From Alteromonadaceae bacterium (lineage in GTDB: Bacteria; Pseudomonadota; Gammaproteobacteria; Pseudomonadales; Oleiphilaceae), in assembly GCA_013393545.1 (NCBI GenBank), contig JABXHG010000340.1, positions 1-6,351 on the forward strand: a DNA stretch of 6,351 nucleotides, read 5' to 3'. How positions within the stretch are numbered: the first letter of the stretch is position 1; the number at the start of each line of letters is the position of its first letter. Positions 1-6,242 of the stretch are shown here, one piece after another. The position numbers and the translations under genes were made by a program. Below the pieces are notes generated by a model. It saw nothing but the letters and a program-made list of their open reading frames with translations, ran no database searches and was not told the DNA's origin.

Positions 1-1
1 T

Positions 2-3000
2 CTACCAACCCACTTCCTGCCAGTAAATTTGCCTGTCGCGGCCCCTGTAAATACCGAATGTACCTTCGGCTGTGGGGTTATCCTGGTAGTTACTGTCGCC
101 GTCCCAATCGTATTGCAAAAACTCAGGTACATTTAGTTCGAAAGTAAAACTGTATGGGTCGTCCACCAACTCTGACTTCCAGCGCAGCAATTCGTCAATG
201 TCCTTTGACGACGGACTCAACTTCCCATTTTCTAACGTTACTGATGAAGCCGGGTTAACCAGAATTGGTTCAGGTCCCGTTGACGAGTCAACAATATAAC
301 TGTGAGCATTGCTAGCGAAAGTCTCACAATTATCCTTTCTGTTAATCACGAATCTAGCCCCGTCCCAGTACTCCGCAGCCCCTTCTACAGGCATAACGTC
401 ATTCATTGCAGCGTAGGTATCCTGCAAGTTTATGCGACCATAATATAGTGACGAAATACCTAGCTCTGCAGCTTCAAATGAAGTTGGTAAGGGTAAACCA
501 CCATTCTCAATCACAGAATAAAAATTATCATCTTCCTGATCATCCAATTGCCAACCCAATACATAATCCTCAAAAGGACCATCGCGCTCACCTGAATTTA
601 GCCGAGAAACGGTGACAGACGCATTACCAATAAACTGCCCCGTACCCTCACTCCATTCCCAGCTTCCTTCGTGATTGACGGCATGACCAGGCAGTTCTGT
701 CTCATTACTGTCATAGGCATAAAACATAGGAGTCGCTTTAGCGAGTGAACCCGTGTAGTTCTCTGTGGGTTCTCCTGAGGCATTTACAGCTCGGGCCGAC
801 AACGCGACAGGTTGAGGTTGCCCCATGTAATAGAAGTCAGTGCAGTTGCCTATAAACTCAGCCGTGAGAGGCTCGAATTCATAAGGAATGAAACGACCTA
901 TTTCAGTCAACTCACTACTAACTTCAAGCTCAAATTCCGACGAATGATATCCCGGTAGATAGTTCTTACTCTCAATATAAGCAGTTACTCGAGTTAAACC
1001 TACCTCAGAGTAACTCAGTCCCTCATTCCTAAAAATACCATTTCCTGCGTTAATGAAGCCTTCGGCATTGCTTAAGACGCCTGGCCGAACAGCGGGGCTT
1101 AACTCTTGACTTTCTGATTTAAGTTGCAAGCTTTCAGGAACTGTTTCATTACCAAAGTTTGGTGTTACATCACCTTTACTATTTAGGGCTGCTAGCTGTG
1201 CGGAAAAAACCTCTCCGGCTTTAGCCAAAATATTCCCCTCGTAACTTCCGGGGGAATTCTGAGCTGTTTCTACCCGGATAGATTCTGGCCGCCAGACAAA
1301 GGCTTCCGAGGTCCCCTGTATTTCGCCGTTAGCAAGTTCCGCTCTCGCCGTTAACGTAATGGCCCCAGCATCTGCGTAGTTCACTTGTAAATCTGCTTTT
1401 CCGTCATCAAAATCAATATCTACATCACTGAATGTATTTTCCACGACGTCACGATCATTGACTGTTGTCCCCATTAAACATTCATCGGGATCGACACAGT
1501 TCATACTCATAGAGACGGAGTTTAGAGGTTCAAGAATAGCCTCACAAGCAAAGGTCTGAGTATTAGCTTCTACTGCCCAGAGCTTAAGGTTGTTGTAAGG
1601 CTCCGCTGAAATCTGCCGAGGTATATCCGTATTATCTAAATTGTCCCCATTAGTAAAAATAAAGCCAGTATCGCGGAATTCAATATTGCAACCTTCCGAC
1701 AAGCTACCGTTCACCACGCACCTTGTCGAGTTCCGTGGTTGAGGTGAAGTCCCGCCATTATCAATGGCTAAGGCATAAGTGCCTGCATTGAGTTGCTTGA
1801 GAATTGAATTACCCAAAGGGGATACGGTCACGGGGTTACTGGACCACTCGCCAGACAACGAATTCAGTTCAACTGTTGCACCAGCAGGGTAAGTTTCTGA
1901 ACAATCAGAATTAGCGCATGCTTTTATGTCAACATTCGCACCACTGCAGGTTAAAGCAGGAGTATTATATGAGAGTTGATAATGATCAACCGAAGGTACA
2001 GGCGGTTCACTATTTGTAGCTCGACAAAAGTTTCCCCCGTCAATGGGCTCTATTGGTTGCTGATAGGTTATATCAGGGCCAAATGCACTCCACCAGTCCC
2101 ACCAATCATTGCCCTGAACTCTTCCACCGACACTGATACTGCCGGTAATTTCCGTTTGAGAGAAAATGCTTGATTCATAGGACAAATCACCTACGACATA
2201 AATATAACCGTTGATTTTAACATCCCGTTCTAAATGTAGGTCCCCGGTTACAACAAGTATCAGTTCGTTCGCATCTCCATTTATATTAATGCGTCGGCCC
2301 GACTTTATTGTTAAGTCGCCGTCAATATAAACACGTGATGTTTGACCATCAGTTGAATAATTCTCACCGACATCCGAGAAATCACCCGTTCTCAAATAAT
2401 CAATAGGTTGGAGGTTTGCGGGTAATTGATTTTCCCACTGACTACCTGGCAAGCTAAAAGGAATAGGAATAGAGTTATTTGAGGTGCCGCGTTCCGGCCA
2501 AACGGCTTCACAAAGAGGTCTCTCGTTGCCACACGGCCTAGTTCTTTCTTTTAAAGTAGTAACCTCATCTGAGGTTAGAGATCTATTTCCAATAAAAACT
2601 TCGTCAATTTCACCATTGAAACTAAAGTCGGACGTTCCCTGACCACCAATATACAGCTTATCCGATACTGGGTTTAAAGTATTAGCGCCATTAAACGAAG
2701 TTTCGTCCACCAGTTGACCATCAATATAAAGCCTTAAACGGCGCGCACTTTTATCGTAAGAAGCGGCTAAATGATGCCAAGTGTTATCAAATAAACTATC
2801 TTGGCCTCGCTGTGCGTTGCCTGCTTCTACCTTAACAAGGTTGCCATTATCGTTGCGTATCTCGAAATAAATCCCACCTCCATCGGAGCGATCTTGTCGG
2901 TAAACTTCAAATCGCCCAAATGCACTTTCTGTAGGTCCGTCACCCATCATGAGTAAAGTCTGGTACCTTTCCCATCGATCCTGCTGTCGTGCTTCTCCCT

Positions 3001-4486
3001 TAAACCAAAAAGCCACAGAAACAGATTCAGCACTAGCAATTGAAGCCGCATTATTCACGCGCACCGCATTATCACCGTCAAAAACTCCGTAGCGGCAAGT
3101 ACCAGGGCTTCCGGCAATTGCGGGGGCCGTGCCTTGGGTATCAGCACCTCTTAACGCTACACCGTTTAAGTCATTACCTGAGGAGTCCAAAACCTCCCCT
3201 GAACTTCCCAGCCACTGAGGCTCGTCAAACGTCCAGTAACCTAATTCTCCTAACGACGGACTGGAAGGTTCGCCATCACAAGGCCCCCGATTGTTGTTCC
3301 TGTTACATGTCAGACCGACAACAGTGCCTTCTCCCAGGTCACCGTCTTCATCACCATTCTTTGCATTAACATATCCCTCAACTGTCGAACGAATCTCTAG
3401 TTCAACATCACCACGCGAGTTAATGTTTCCCTTAATACGCCCTTGTATTCCTAGCGACACATCGTCATCGGCATCAACAGAGCCTCCTACTTCTGCCAGA
3501 AAGGCTAAATCGACTTCACCGCCGGATTTAATATCCCCCCTAACACTTGCCTGTTGGTTTAGCGACAGATCGCTACCAGCATCTACAAAGCCATCGACAC
3601 GCGCCCTTTCGTCTAAATCGATCTTTCCAGAGCTATTTATATTATTTTCAAATACAGTTCCTTTTCCCGCCCTGAAATCAGCTGAACTATTTATTTCACC
3701 TATTACTTTAGTTCCATTCCCGATATCAATATCACCTTTGGGAGAAAGTGTGGTTATTCCGCCTTGAACATTGGAACCATCACCAACTTTTACTTCATCC
3801 ACAGCGATAACATTTCCGGCTACTACAGCACGGTCTCCCAGTTCAATTGAATCGTCTGACTGAATGTTTCCACCGACTTCGACGCCATCGTCGCTCTCTA
3901 CTTTTTCGTCGGATATTACATCTCCAAAAATTTTAACCTGACTCTCTATTGAGACTTCTCCGCCAGCTCGCACTGTTCCACTAACAGTAGCCTGACTGTC
4001 AATTTCAACATCAGAAGAGGCGGCTATATCGCCATTTATTTGCGATTGACTTCCGAGTTCTACATTATTTGCCGATATAGCTCCAAGCTCTTTGGTTCTA
4101 TCGCCTATAGAAACTTCATCAGCTTTCTGAATCGTTGCAGCCACAGATGCGTCATCACCAACAGAGAAGTCGCCGTCGATACTAAATTGAAGGTCCTGCG
4201 CGTTGCCGCCTCTGTTAACTCTTACTCGGCCACCGAAAGAAACATCCCCTTTTACACTTATAGTAATTGGTAACGATGGATTTCCTCTAAACTCAATGAT
4301 GTCGCCGTCATTAAGTTCCAGACCCGAGTTACATTGAAATGTGCTAGTATTTCTTTCGTAATTACAATCAGGCAGCCCCCCTTTCCCGGAATTACCCGGT
4401 GGAGGTATCTCATAGGTTTCTGCTTCCACCATGAACGTGAAGAATAAAAATGCTAAAACCCAAACTGGTGAATAGCGAATATGCAT
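2..4486 (-). CDS. mshQ: MSHA biogenesis protein MshQ, exported multidomain protein (1494 aa)
   Basis: Largest gene of the block and last of the canonical MSHA order; complete, with ATG at 4486 and TAG at 4-2. Residues 1-22 are a Sec signal peptide (hydrophobic core LAFLFFTFMV, probable cleavage VEA|ET). Then: 74-383 beta-solenoid with 18-residue coils; 415-653 LamG/concanavalin-like domain (GYWTFDE at its start, WHHLAASYD, LRLYIDG, GEIDEVFI); 717-792 second short solenoid; about 838-1494 DUF6701-type region, with LTCSGANVDIKACANSDC, DIPRQISAEP, a CEAI...C...C cluster and the closing TFGIYRGRDRQIYW typical of MshQ. There are 18 Cys, consistent with an oxidised extracytoplasmic protein. No transmembrane anchor follows the signal peptide. 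Its biochemical role is not established; by analogy with PilY1 it may sit at the pilus tip and bind surfaces or glycans. The expanded N-terminal solenoid is the unusual part. Confidence 0.92.
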   Translation of the reverse strand: MHIRYSPVWVLAFLFFTFMVEAETYEIPPPGNSGKGGLPDCNYERNTSTFQCNSGLELNDGDIIEFRGNPSLPITISVKGDVSFGGRVRVNRGGNAQDLQFSIDGDFSVGDDASVAATIQKADEVSIGDRTKELGAISANNVELGSQSQINGDIAASSDVEIDSQATVSGTVRAGGEVSIESQVKIFGDVISDEKVESDDGVEVGGNIQSDDSIELGDRAVVAGNVIAVDEVKVGDGSNVQGGITTLSPKGDIDIGNGTKVIGEINSSADFRAGKGTVFENNINSSGKIDLDERARVDGFVDAGSDLSLNQQASVRGDIKSGGEVDLAFLAEVGGSVDADDDVSLGIQGRIKGNINSRGDVELEIRSTVEGYVNAKNGDEDGDLGEGTVVGLTCNRNNNRGPCDGEPSSPSLGELGYWTFDEPQWLGSSGEVLDSSGNDLNGVALRGADTQGTAPAIAGSPGTCRYGVFDGDNAVRVNNAASIASAESVSVAFWFKGEARQQDRWERYQTLLMMGDGPTESAFGRFEVYRQDRSDGGGIYFEIRNDNGNLVKVEAGNAQRGQDSLFDNTWHHLAASYDKSARRLRLYIDGQLVDETSFNGANTLNPVSDKLYIGGQGTSDFSFNGEIDEVFIGNRSLTSDEVTTLKERTRPCGNERPLCEAVWPERGTSNNSIPIPFSLPGSQWENQLPANLQPIDYLRTGDFSDVGENYSTDGQTSRVYIDGDLTIKSGRRININGDANELILVVTGDLHLERDVKINGYIYVVGDLSYESSIFSQTEITGSISVGGRVQGNDWWDWWSAFGPDITYQQPIEPIDGGNFCRATNSEPPVPSVDHYQLSYNTPALTCSGANVDIKACANSDCSETYPAGATVELNSLSGEWSSNPVTVSPLGNSILKQLNAGTYALAIDNGGTSPQPRNSTRCVVNGSLSEGCNIEFRDTGFIFTNGDNLDNTDIPRQISAEPYNNLKLWAVEANTQTFACEAILEPLNSVSMSMNCVDPDECLMGTTVNDRDVVENTFSDVDIDFDDGKADLQVNYADAGAITLTARAELANGEIQGTSEAFVWRPESIRVETAQNSPGSYEGNILAKAGEVFSAQLAALNSKGDVTPNFGNETVPESLQLKSESQELSPAVRPGVLSNAEGFINAGNGIFRNEGLSYSEVGLTRVTAYIESKNYLPGYHSSEFELEVSSELTEIGRFIPYEFEPLTAEFIGNCTDFYYMGQPQPVALSARAVNASGEPTENYTGSLAKATPMFYAYDSNETELPGHAVNHEGSWEWSEGTGQFIGNASVTVSRLNSGERDGPFEDYVLGWQLDDQEDDNFYSVIENGGLPLPTSFEAAELGISSLYYGRINLQDTYAAMNDVMPVEGAAEYWDGARFVINRKDNCETFASNAHSYIVDSSTGPEPILVNPASSVTLENGKLSPSSKDIDELLRWKSELVDDPYSFTFELNVPEFLQYDWDGDSNYQDNPTAEGTFGIYRGRDRQIYWQEVGW
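5..1975 (-). other. DUF6701-type C-terminal region of MshQ (about residues 838-1494)
   Basis: About 650 residues, beta-rich by inspection, carrying the features I recall for the MshQ C-terminal family: the Cys triplet C847/C857/C862 in an LTC...IKAC...C motif, GFIFTNGD...DIPRQISAEP (941-964), an EA-N-T-x-x-x-A-CEA segment near 973-983, C997/C1003, a lone C1215, and the extreme C terminus YDWDGD...TFGIYRGRDRQIYW (1459-1489). Domain borders are estimates and its molecular function is unknown. Confidence 0.8.
2201..2332 (-). repeat. Solenoid-start module B of MshQ (residues 719-762)
   Basis: VYIDGDLTIKSG...INGD-AN-EL...VTGDLHLERDVKINGYI is the gapless counterpart of module A, placed after the LamG domain. 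It continues for one or two coils (to about residue 792: GDLSYESS, ITGSISVGGRVQG) and then stops, unlike the roughly fourteen coils following module A. Confidence 0.65.
2528..3244 (-). other. LamG/concanavalin-like lectin domain of MshQ (residues 415-653)
   Basis: The segment opens with LGYWTFDE and DSSGNDLNG, has a central beta-sandwich core (SVSVAFWFKG; WHHLAASYD; RLRLYIDGQLVDE) and closes with FNGEIDEVFIGNRSLTSDEV. These are standard LamG-type landmarks. C464 and C652 bracket the domain and may be linked. Such domains bind glycans or proteins in other families; the ligand here is unknown. Confidence 0.88.
3353..4114 (-). repeat. Tandem 18-residue (54-nt) degenerate repeats in MshQ: bactofilin-like beta-solenoid
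   Basis: Units begin at residues 125, 142, 160, 178, 196, 214, 232, 253, 271, 289, 307, 325, 343 and 361. Nearly all are exactly 18 residues; exceptions are a 17-residue first unit, a 21-residue unit at 232 (TTLSPKGD loop) and a longer last unit. The consensus is roughly [VI]-x-[LI]-G-x-x-x-x-[VI]-x-G-x-[IV]-x-[AS]-x-x-[DE], for example VEIDSQATVSGTVRAGGE. Alternating hydrophobic positions with Gly/Asp/Asn turns are the pattern of a right-handed beta-helix, and this coil length and the 'V-x-G-x-[IV]' core resemble bactofilins (PF04519). The DNA copies are diverged, so the expansion is old rather than a recent slippage product. Confidence 0.8.
4130..4261 (-). repeat. Solenoid-start module A of MshQ (residues 76-119)
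   Basis: Residues 76-119 align without any gap to residues 719-762 (offset 643). Shared positions include G80-D81, N91, G94, A96, L99, G105-D106, D112 and I119, with many conservative hydrophobic matches between. It leads directly into the 18-residue repeats and probably forms the first coils. Confidence 0.65.
4421..4486 (-). other. Signal peptide of MshQ
   Basis: Residues 1-22: short basic start (MHIRYS), hydrophobic core, and V-E-A before ETYE. It is a classical Sec/signal peptidase I type, not a prepilin leader, so MshQ is exported independently of the pilin-processing route. The exact cleavage position is a visual estimate. Confidence 0.8.
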
Positions 4487-4487
4487 T

Positions 4488-4934
4488 TTAATTCTCCACT
4501 CGCGTTTCTATTTGCAGTTGTCGTGAAGTTTCCTGTGAACCTGCTTTACAAACCCCTATCGACGTCACTGTGAGATGAATAAAGGTTTCGTCGGCCTTGT
4601 TAGTATAGCTTTCGCTATCACAGCTAATACTCGCTGCGCATTGCTGAAGGCTTTTGTCCTCTGGGAACTCATAATTCTGGCCATCAACACTACAATCAGT
4701 GACGGGTTCTTCGTTTAGAGGATAAACCGTCATCATAGCCTGCTCTAAACCCGATTGCGCCGCCAAATGACTCCGTGTTCCTAACACCTCAACCACCACA
4801 CTCTCAGATGACGTTCTCAGCAGACTAGCCAGAGCAACGACCAACCCACCGAGCACAACAATAACAAACACTGCTATGACAAGCGTGTTTCCCCGCTGCT
4901 TGTTGACTGATTCAAATGAATTATTACGGCGCAT
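4488..4934 (-). CDS. mshP: MSHA biogenesis protein MshP, PilX-like (148 aa)
   Basis: Small membrane-anchored minor pilin-like protein of the MSHA system. It starts MRRNNSFESVNKQRGNTLVI, with a 15-residue basic leader ending in Q-R-G, then a hydrophobic helix (about 16-39). Position +5 after the glycine is Ile20, not the Glu found in MshD and MshO; this absence is usual for PilX-like proteins, so peptidase processing is plausible but not certain. After the helix come a segment with A-A-Q-S-G-L-E (58-64), also PilX/MshP-like, and four cysteines (C81, C99, C105, C129) that could make two disulfides. ATG 4934 is preferred over an in-frame Met at 4988 because of a GAGGTG site 10 nt upstream and normal leader length. 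It overlaps mshO by 11 nt and ends 1 nt before mshQ. The identification rests on the N-terminal motif, size and gene order. Confidence 0.87.
   Translation of the reverse strand: MRRNNSFESVNKQRGNTLVIAVFVIVVLGGLVVALASLLRTSSESVVVEVLGTRSHLAAQSGLEQAMMTVYPLNEEPVTDCSVDGQNYEFPEDKSLQQCAASISCDSESYTNKADETFIHLTVTSIGVCKAGSQETSRQLQIETRVEN
4494..4497 (-). promoter_or_regulatory. Ribosome binding site of mshQ
   Basis: GGAG lies 7 nt before the mshQ ATG (4486-4484), inside the final Val-Glu codons of mshP. With a 1-nt gap between the mshP stop and the mshQ start, mshQ is probably translated from the same mRNA by coupled initiation. Confidence 0.7.
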
Positions 4935-5724
4935 TGGGTATGTGCACCTCGCGATAATAGAAAATTTGTTCTTCAGCATTTTCACCAAACTGAAGTTGGA
5001 TGGTGATAATATTATTACTTTGCTGGTTATTAGCGGTTACGTCAAAGTCCGCAGTAGCCATATCAATTCCCATGGCCAGGATATTACTCTCCGTAAAACC
5101 GGCTGACGGTATCGGTTGATTTTTTTGCCAACCATAGCCACTGACACGATAAAGATTCCCTAAACTTAGGCAAAAGCTAACTGGCTGAGCGCCGACATAA
5201 GCCCTCTTGAGGGGGCTCTCTTTAGCAAACTGACTACCATTTTCTAGCGGCAATATACTTTCTACGCTGTCAGAAGAGTAATCTCCGTCAATATTCACAT
5301 AACGCTGAGAATTATCAGAATAGATGGAGTTTGACCGAGTTGCGTATATAAACACGCGCTCGGTTCCCTCTAACGTCCAGGAAATATTATCAGCATACCG
5401 GCTACCGGCAAAGGTAACCAACGTCATTTCATCTGAGGAGTCAGGCCGGATAGGCGCATCGTAATAGGTACCAGCAACTACAATAGGAACGAACTCAATG
5501 CATTGATCATTCTCTCGAACACTGTTAGGGACAGCCCCTCGAATTTCACGCGTCACTCGCTCAATAGCAAATCGACTTTTTTCAATAGTTTGCAAGCGCT
5601 CTGCCCCTGTAGAGAACATTTGCGCACCAATACCTACAAACTGGAAACTAAAACCAGCAATAATTGCCAGCAGTACAATGACGATTATAAGTTCGACTAA
5701 TGTAAAGCCTCGCTGCGCATTCAT
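4924..5724 (-). CDS. mshO: MSHA minor prepilin MshO (266 aa)
   Basis: Minor pilin-like protein of the MSHA pilus, the GspJ/PilW-like member of the set, expected in the inner membrane and then in the pilus initiation complex. The N terminus MNAQRG|FTLVELIIVI is a canonical class III prepilin signal: 6-residue leader, cleavage after G6, mature F7, Glu11 at +5, hydrophobic helix to about residue 31. The long amphipathic continuation ends in TREIRGAVPNSVR (58-70), the R-E-I-R-x-A-V-P-N-S-V-R signature typical of MshO. Two Cys (C75, C185) may form a disulfide. The protein ends YREVHIPNAP, again MshO-like, and its length fits the family. Start is unambiguous: ATG at 5724 follows AAGGA by 8 nt and overlaps the mshD stop by one base. 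The 3' end overlaps mshP by 11 nt. Confidence 0.92.
   Translation of the reverse strand: MNAQRGFTLVELIIVIVLLAIIAGFSFQFVGIGAQMFSTGAERLQTIEKSRFAIERVTREIRGAVPNSVRENDQCIEFVPIVVAGTYYDAPIRPDSSDEMTLVTFAGSRYADNISWTLEGTERVFIYATRSNSIYSDNSQRYVNIDGDYSSDSVESILPLENGSQFAKESPLKRAYVGAQPVSFCLSLGNLYRVSGYGWQKNQPIPSAGFTESNILAMGIDMATADFDVTANNQQSNNIITIQLQFGENAEEQIFYYREVHIPNAP
4945..4950 (-). promoter_or_regulatory. Ribosome binding site that sets the mshP start
   Basis: GAGGTG lies 10 nt upstream of ATG 4934-4932, within the end of mshO. It favours this start over the Met codon at 4988, which would add an 18-residue extension and a 65-nt overlap with mshO. Confidence 0.6.
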
Positions 5725-6242
5725 TACCAGTTTCCTTTTATGGCGCTGAATTCGATACTTTCGCCTTGAGGTGTTGTGACAATCACTGTGATTCTTTTCA
5801 GCTTATCCTTTTCTTTATATGTAACACGCACTGACGCTTCAAAGCCATTGTAGCGATTCGGAGATGAACCGCTAAGTTCTGCACCATTGAGCCTTAAGTC
5901 ATGATAGTCGTCTACGTCGTCAAACTGCTTTCTCTGACTCTCTCCGTTATCAGGACCTAAATTAATAGGAAGAGTACACTCTATTTTTTCGTCATTTGCA
6001 TCATATTCACCACAACGCACATACTGATTACCTACATTAGAGTTTTCATCAAAGCGCCGGGACATTATTTCGTTCATTAAGCTTTGCCCGGCTTCTGCTG
6101 CTCTTACCTGCTGCCAGGGCTCTACGCTTTGTCGAAAAAGCAGGCCCAGACCAGACGTCACCACAAGTGTGACAATAGCAATAACCACAATTCCGGCAAT
6201 CAGTTCAATAAGCGTAAAGCCCTTAGAGAAGTTATTGCGCAT
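5724..6242 (-). CDS. mshD: MSHA minor prepilin MshD (172 aa)
   Basis: Minor pilin-like component of the MSHA type IV pilus, expected to be cleaved and N-methylated by the prepilin peptidase and inserted in the inner membrane before assembly. The product starts MRNNFSKG|FTLIELIAG: basic 8-residue leader, cleavage after G8, mature F9 and Glu13 (Glu+5), then a hydrophobic helix to about residue 37. The periplasmic part contains E-I-M-S-R-R-F near 58-64, a possible disulfide pair C77/C89 and the acidic motif FDDVDDYH (107-114), which I recall as conserved in MshD. Topology is that of GspI/PilV-like proteins. The frame stays open upstream to a Met at 6317, but ATG 6242 is chosen: it gives a normal short leader, has GAGGG 8 nt upstream and overlaps the mshC stop by 11 nt. 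Its stop TAA shares one base with the mshO ATG (TAATG). Confidence 0.9.
   Translation of the reverse strand: MRNNFSKGFTLIELIAGIVVIAIVTLVVTSGLGLLFRQSVEPWQQVRAAEAGQSLMNEIMSRRFDENSNVGNQYVRCGEYDANDEKIECTLPINLGPDNGESQRKQFDDVDDYHDLRLNGAELSGSSPNRYNGFEASVRVTYKEKDKLKRITVIVTTPQGESIEFSAIKGNW
5733..5737 (-). promoter_or_regulatory. Ribosome binding site of mshO
   Basis: AAGGA lies 8 nt upstream of the mshO ATG (5724-5722), inside the last codons of mshD. Together with the TAATG stop/start overlap it supports reinitiation or coupled translation of mshO. Confidence 0.7.

Noticed and set aside
598..783. Second - strand frame of 61 codons inside mshQ
   Set aside because: The mshQ frame is intact through this stretch, so it is neither a frameshift remnant nor a separate gene.
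3040..3369. Open + strand frame of 109 codons
   Set aside because: Antisense to the LamG start and repeat end of mshQ; composition (His/Arg/Leu/Ser) is that of a shadow frame.
3291..3767. Open + strand frame of 158 codons rich in Ser, Pro and Thr
   Set aside because: It is antisense to the 18-residue repeats of mshQ; the repetitive Gly/Asp/Val/Ser codons keep that frame free of stops. No SD or domain pattern supports it.
3353..4114. Regular 54-nt periodicity as a CRISPR or DNA-level satellite
   Set aside because: The copies are conserved only at the protein level in one long frame; there are no identical repeats with unique spacers.
4935..4988. Longer MshP N terminus from Met at 4988
   Set aside because: It would add 18 residues before an already complete basic leader and overlap mshO by 65 nt; a good SD precedes ATG 4934 instead.
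4632..5721. Identical 11-mer CGCTGCGCATT on the + strand at 4632-4642 and 5711-5721
   Set aside because: One copy is inside mshP and the other at the mshO start; two copies of a short word with no shared position or structure are best taken as chance.
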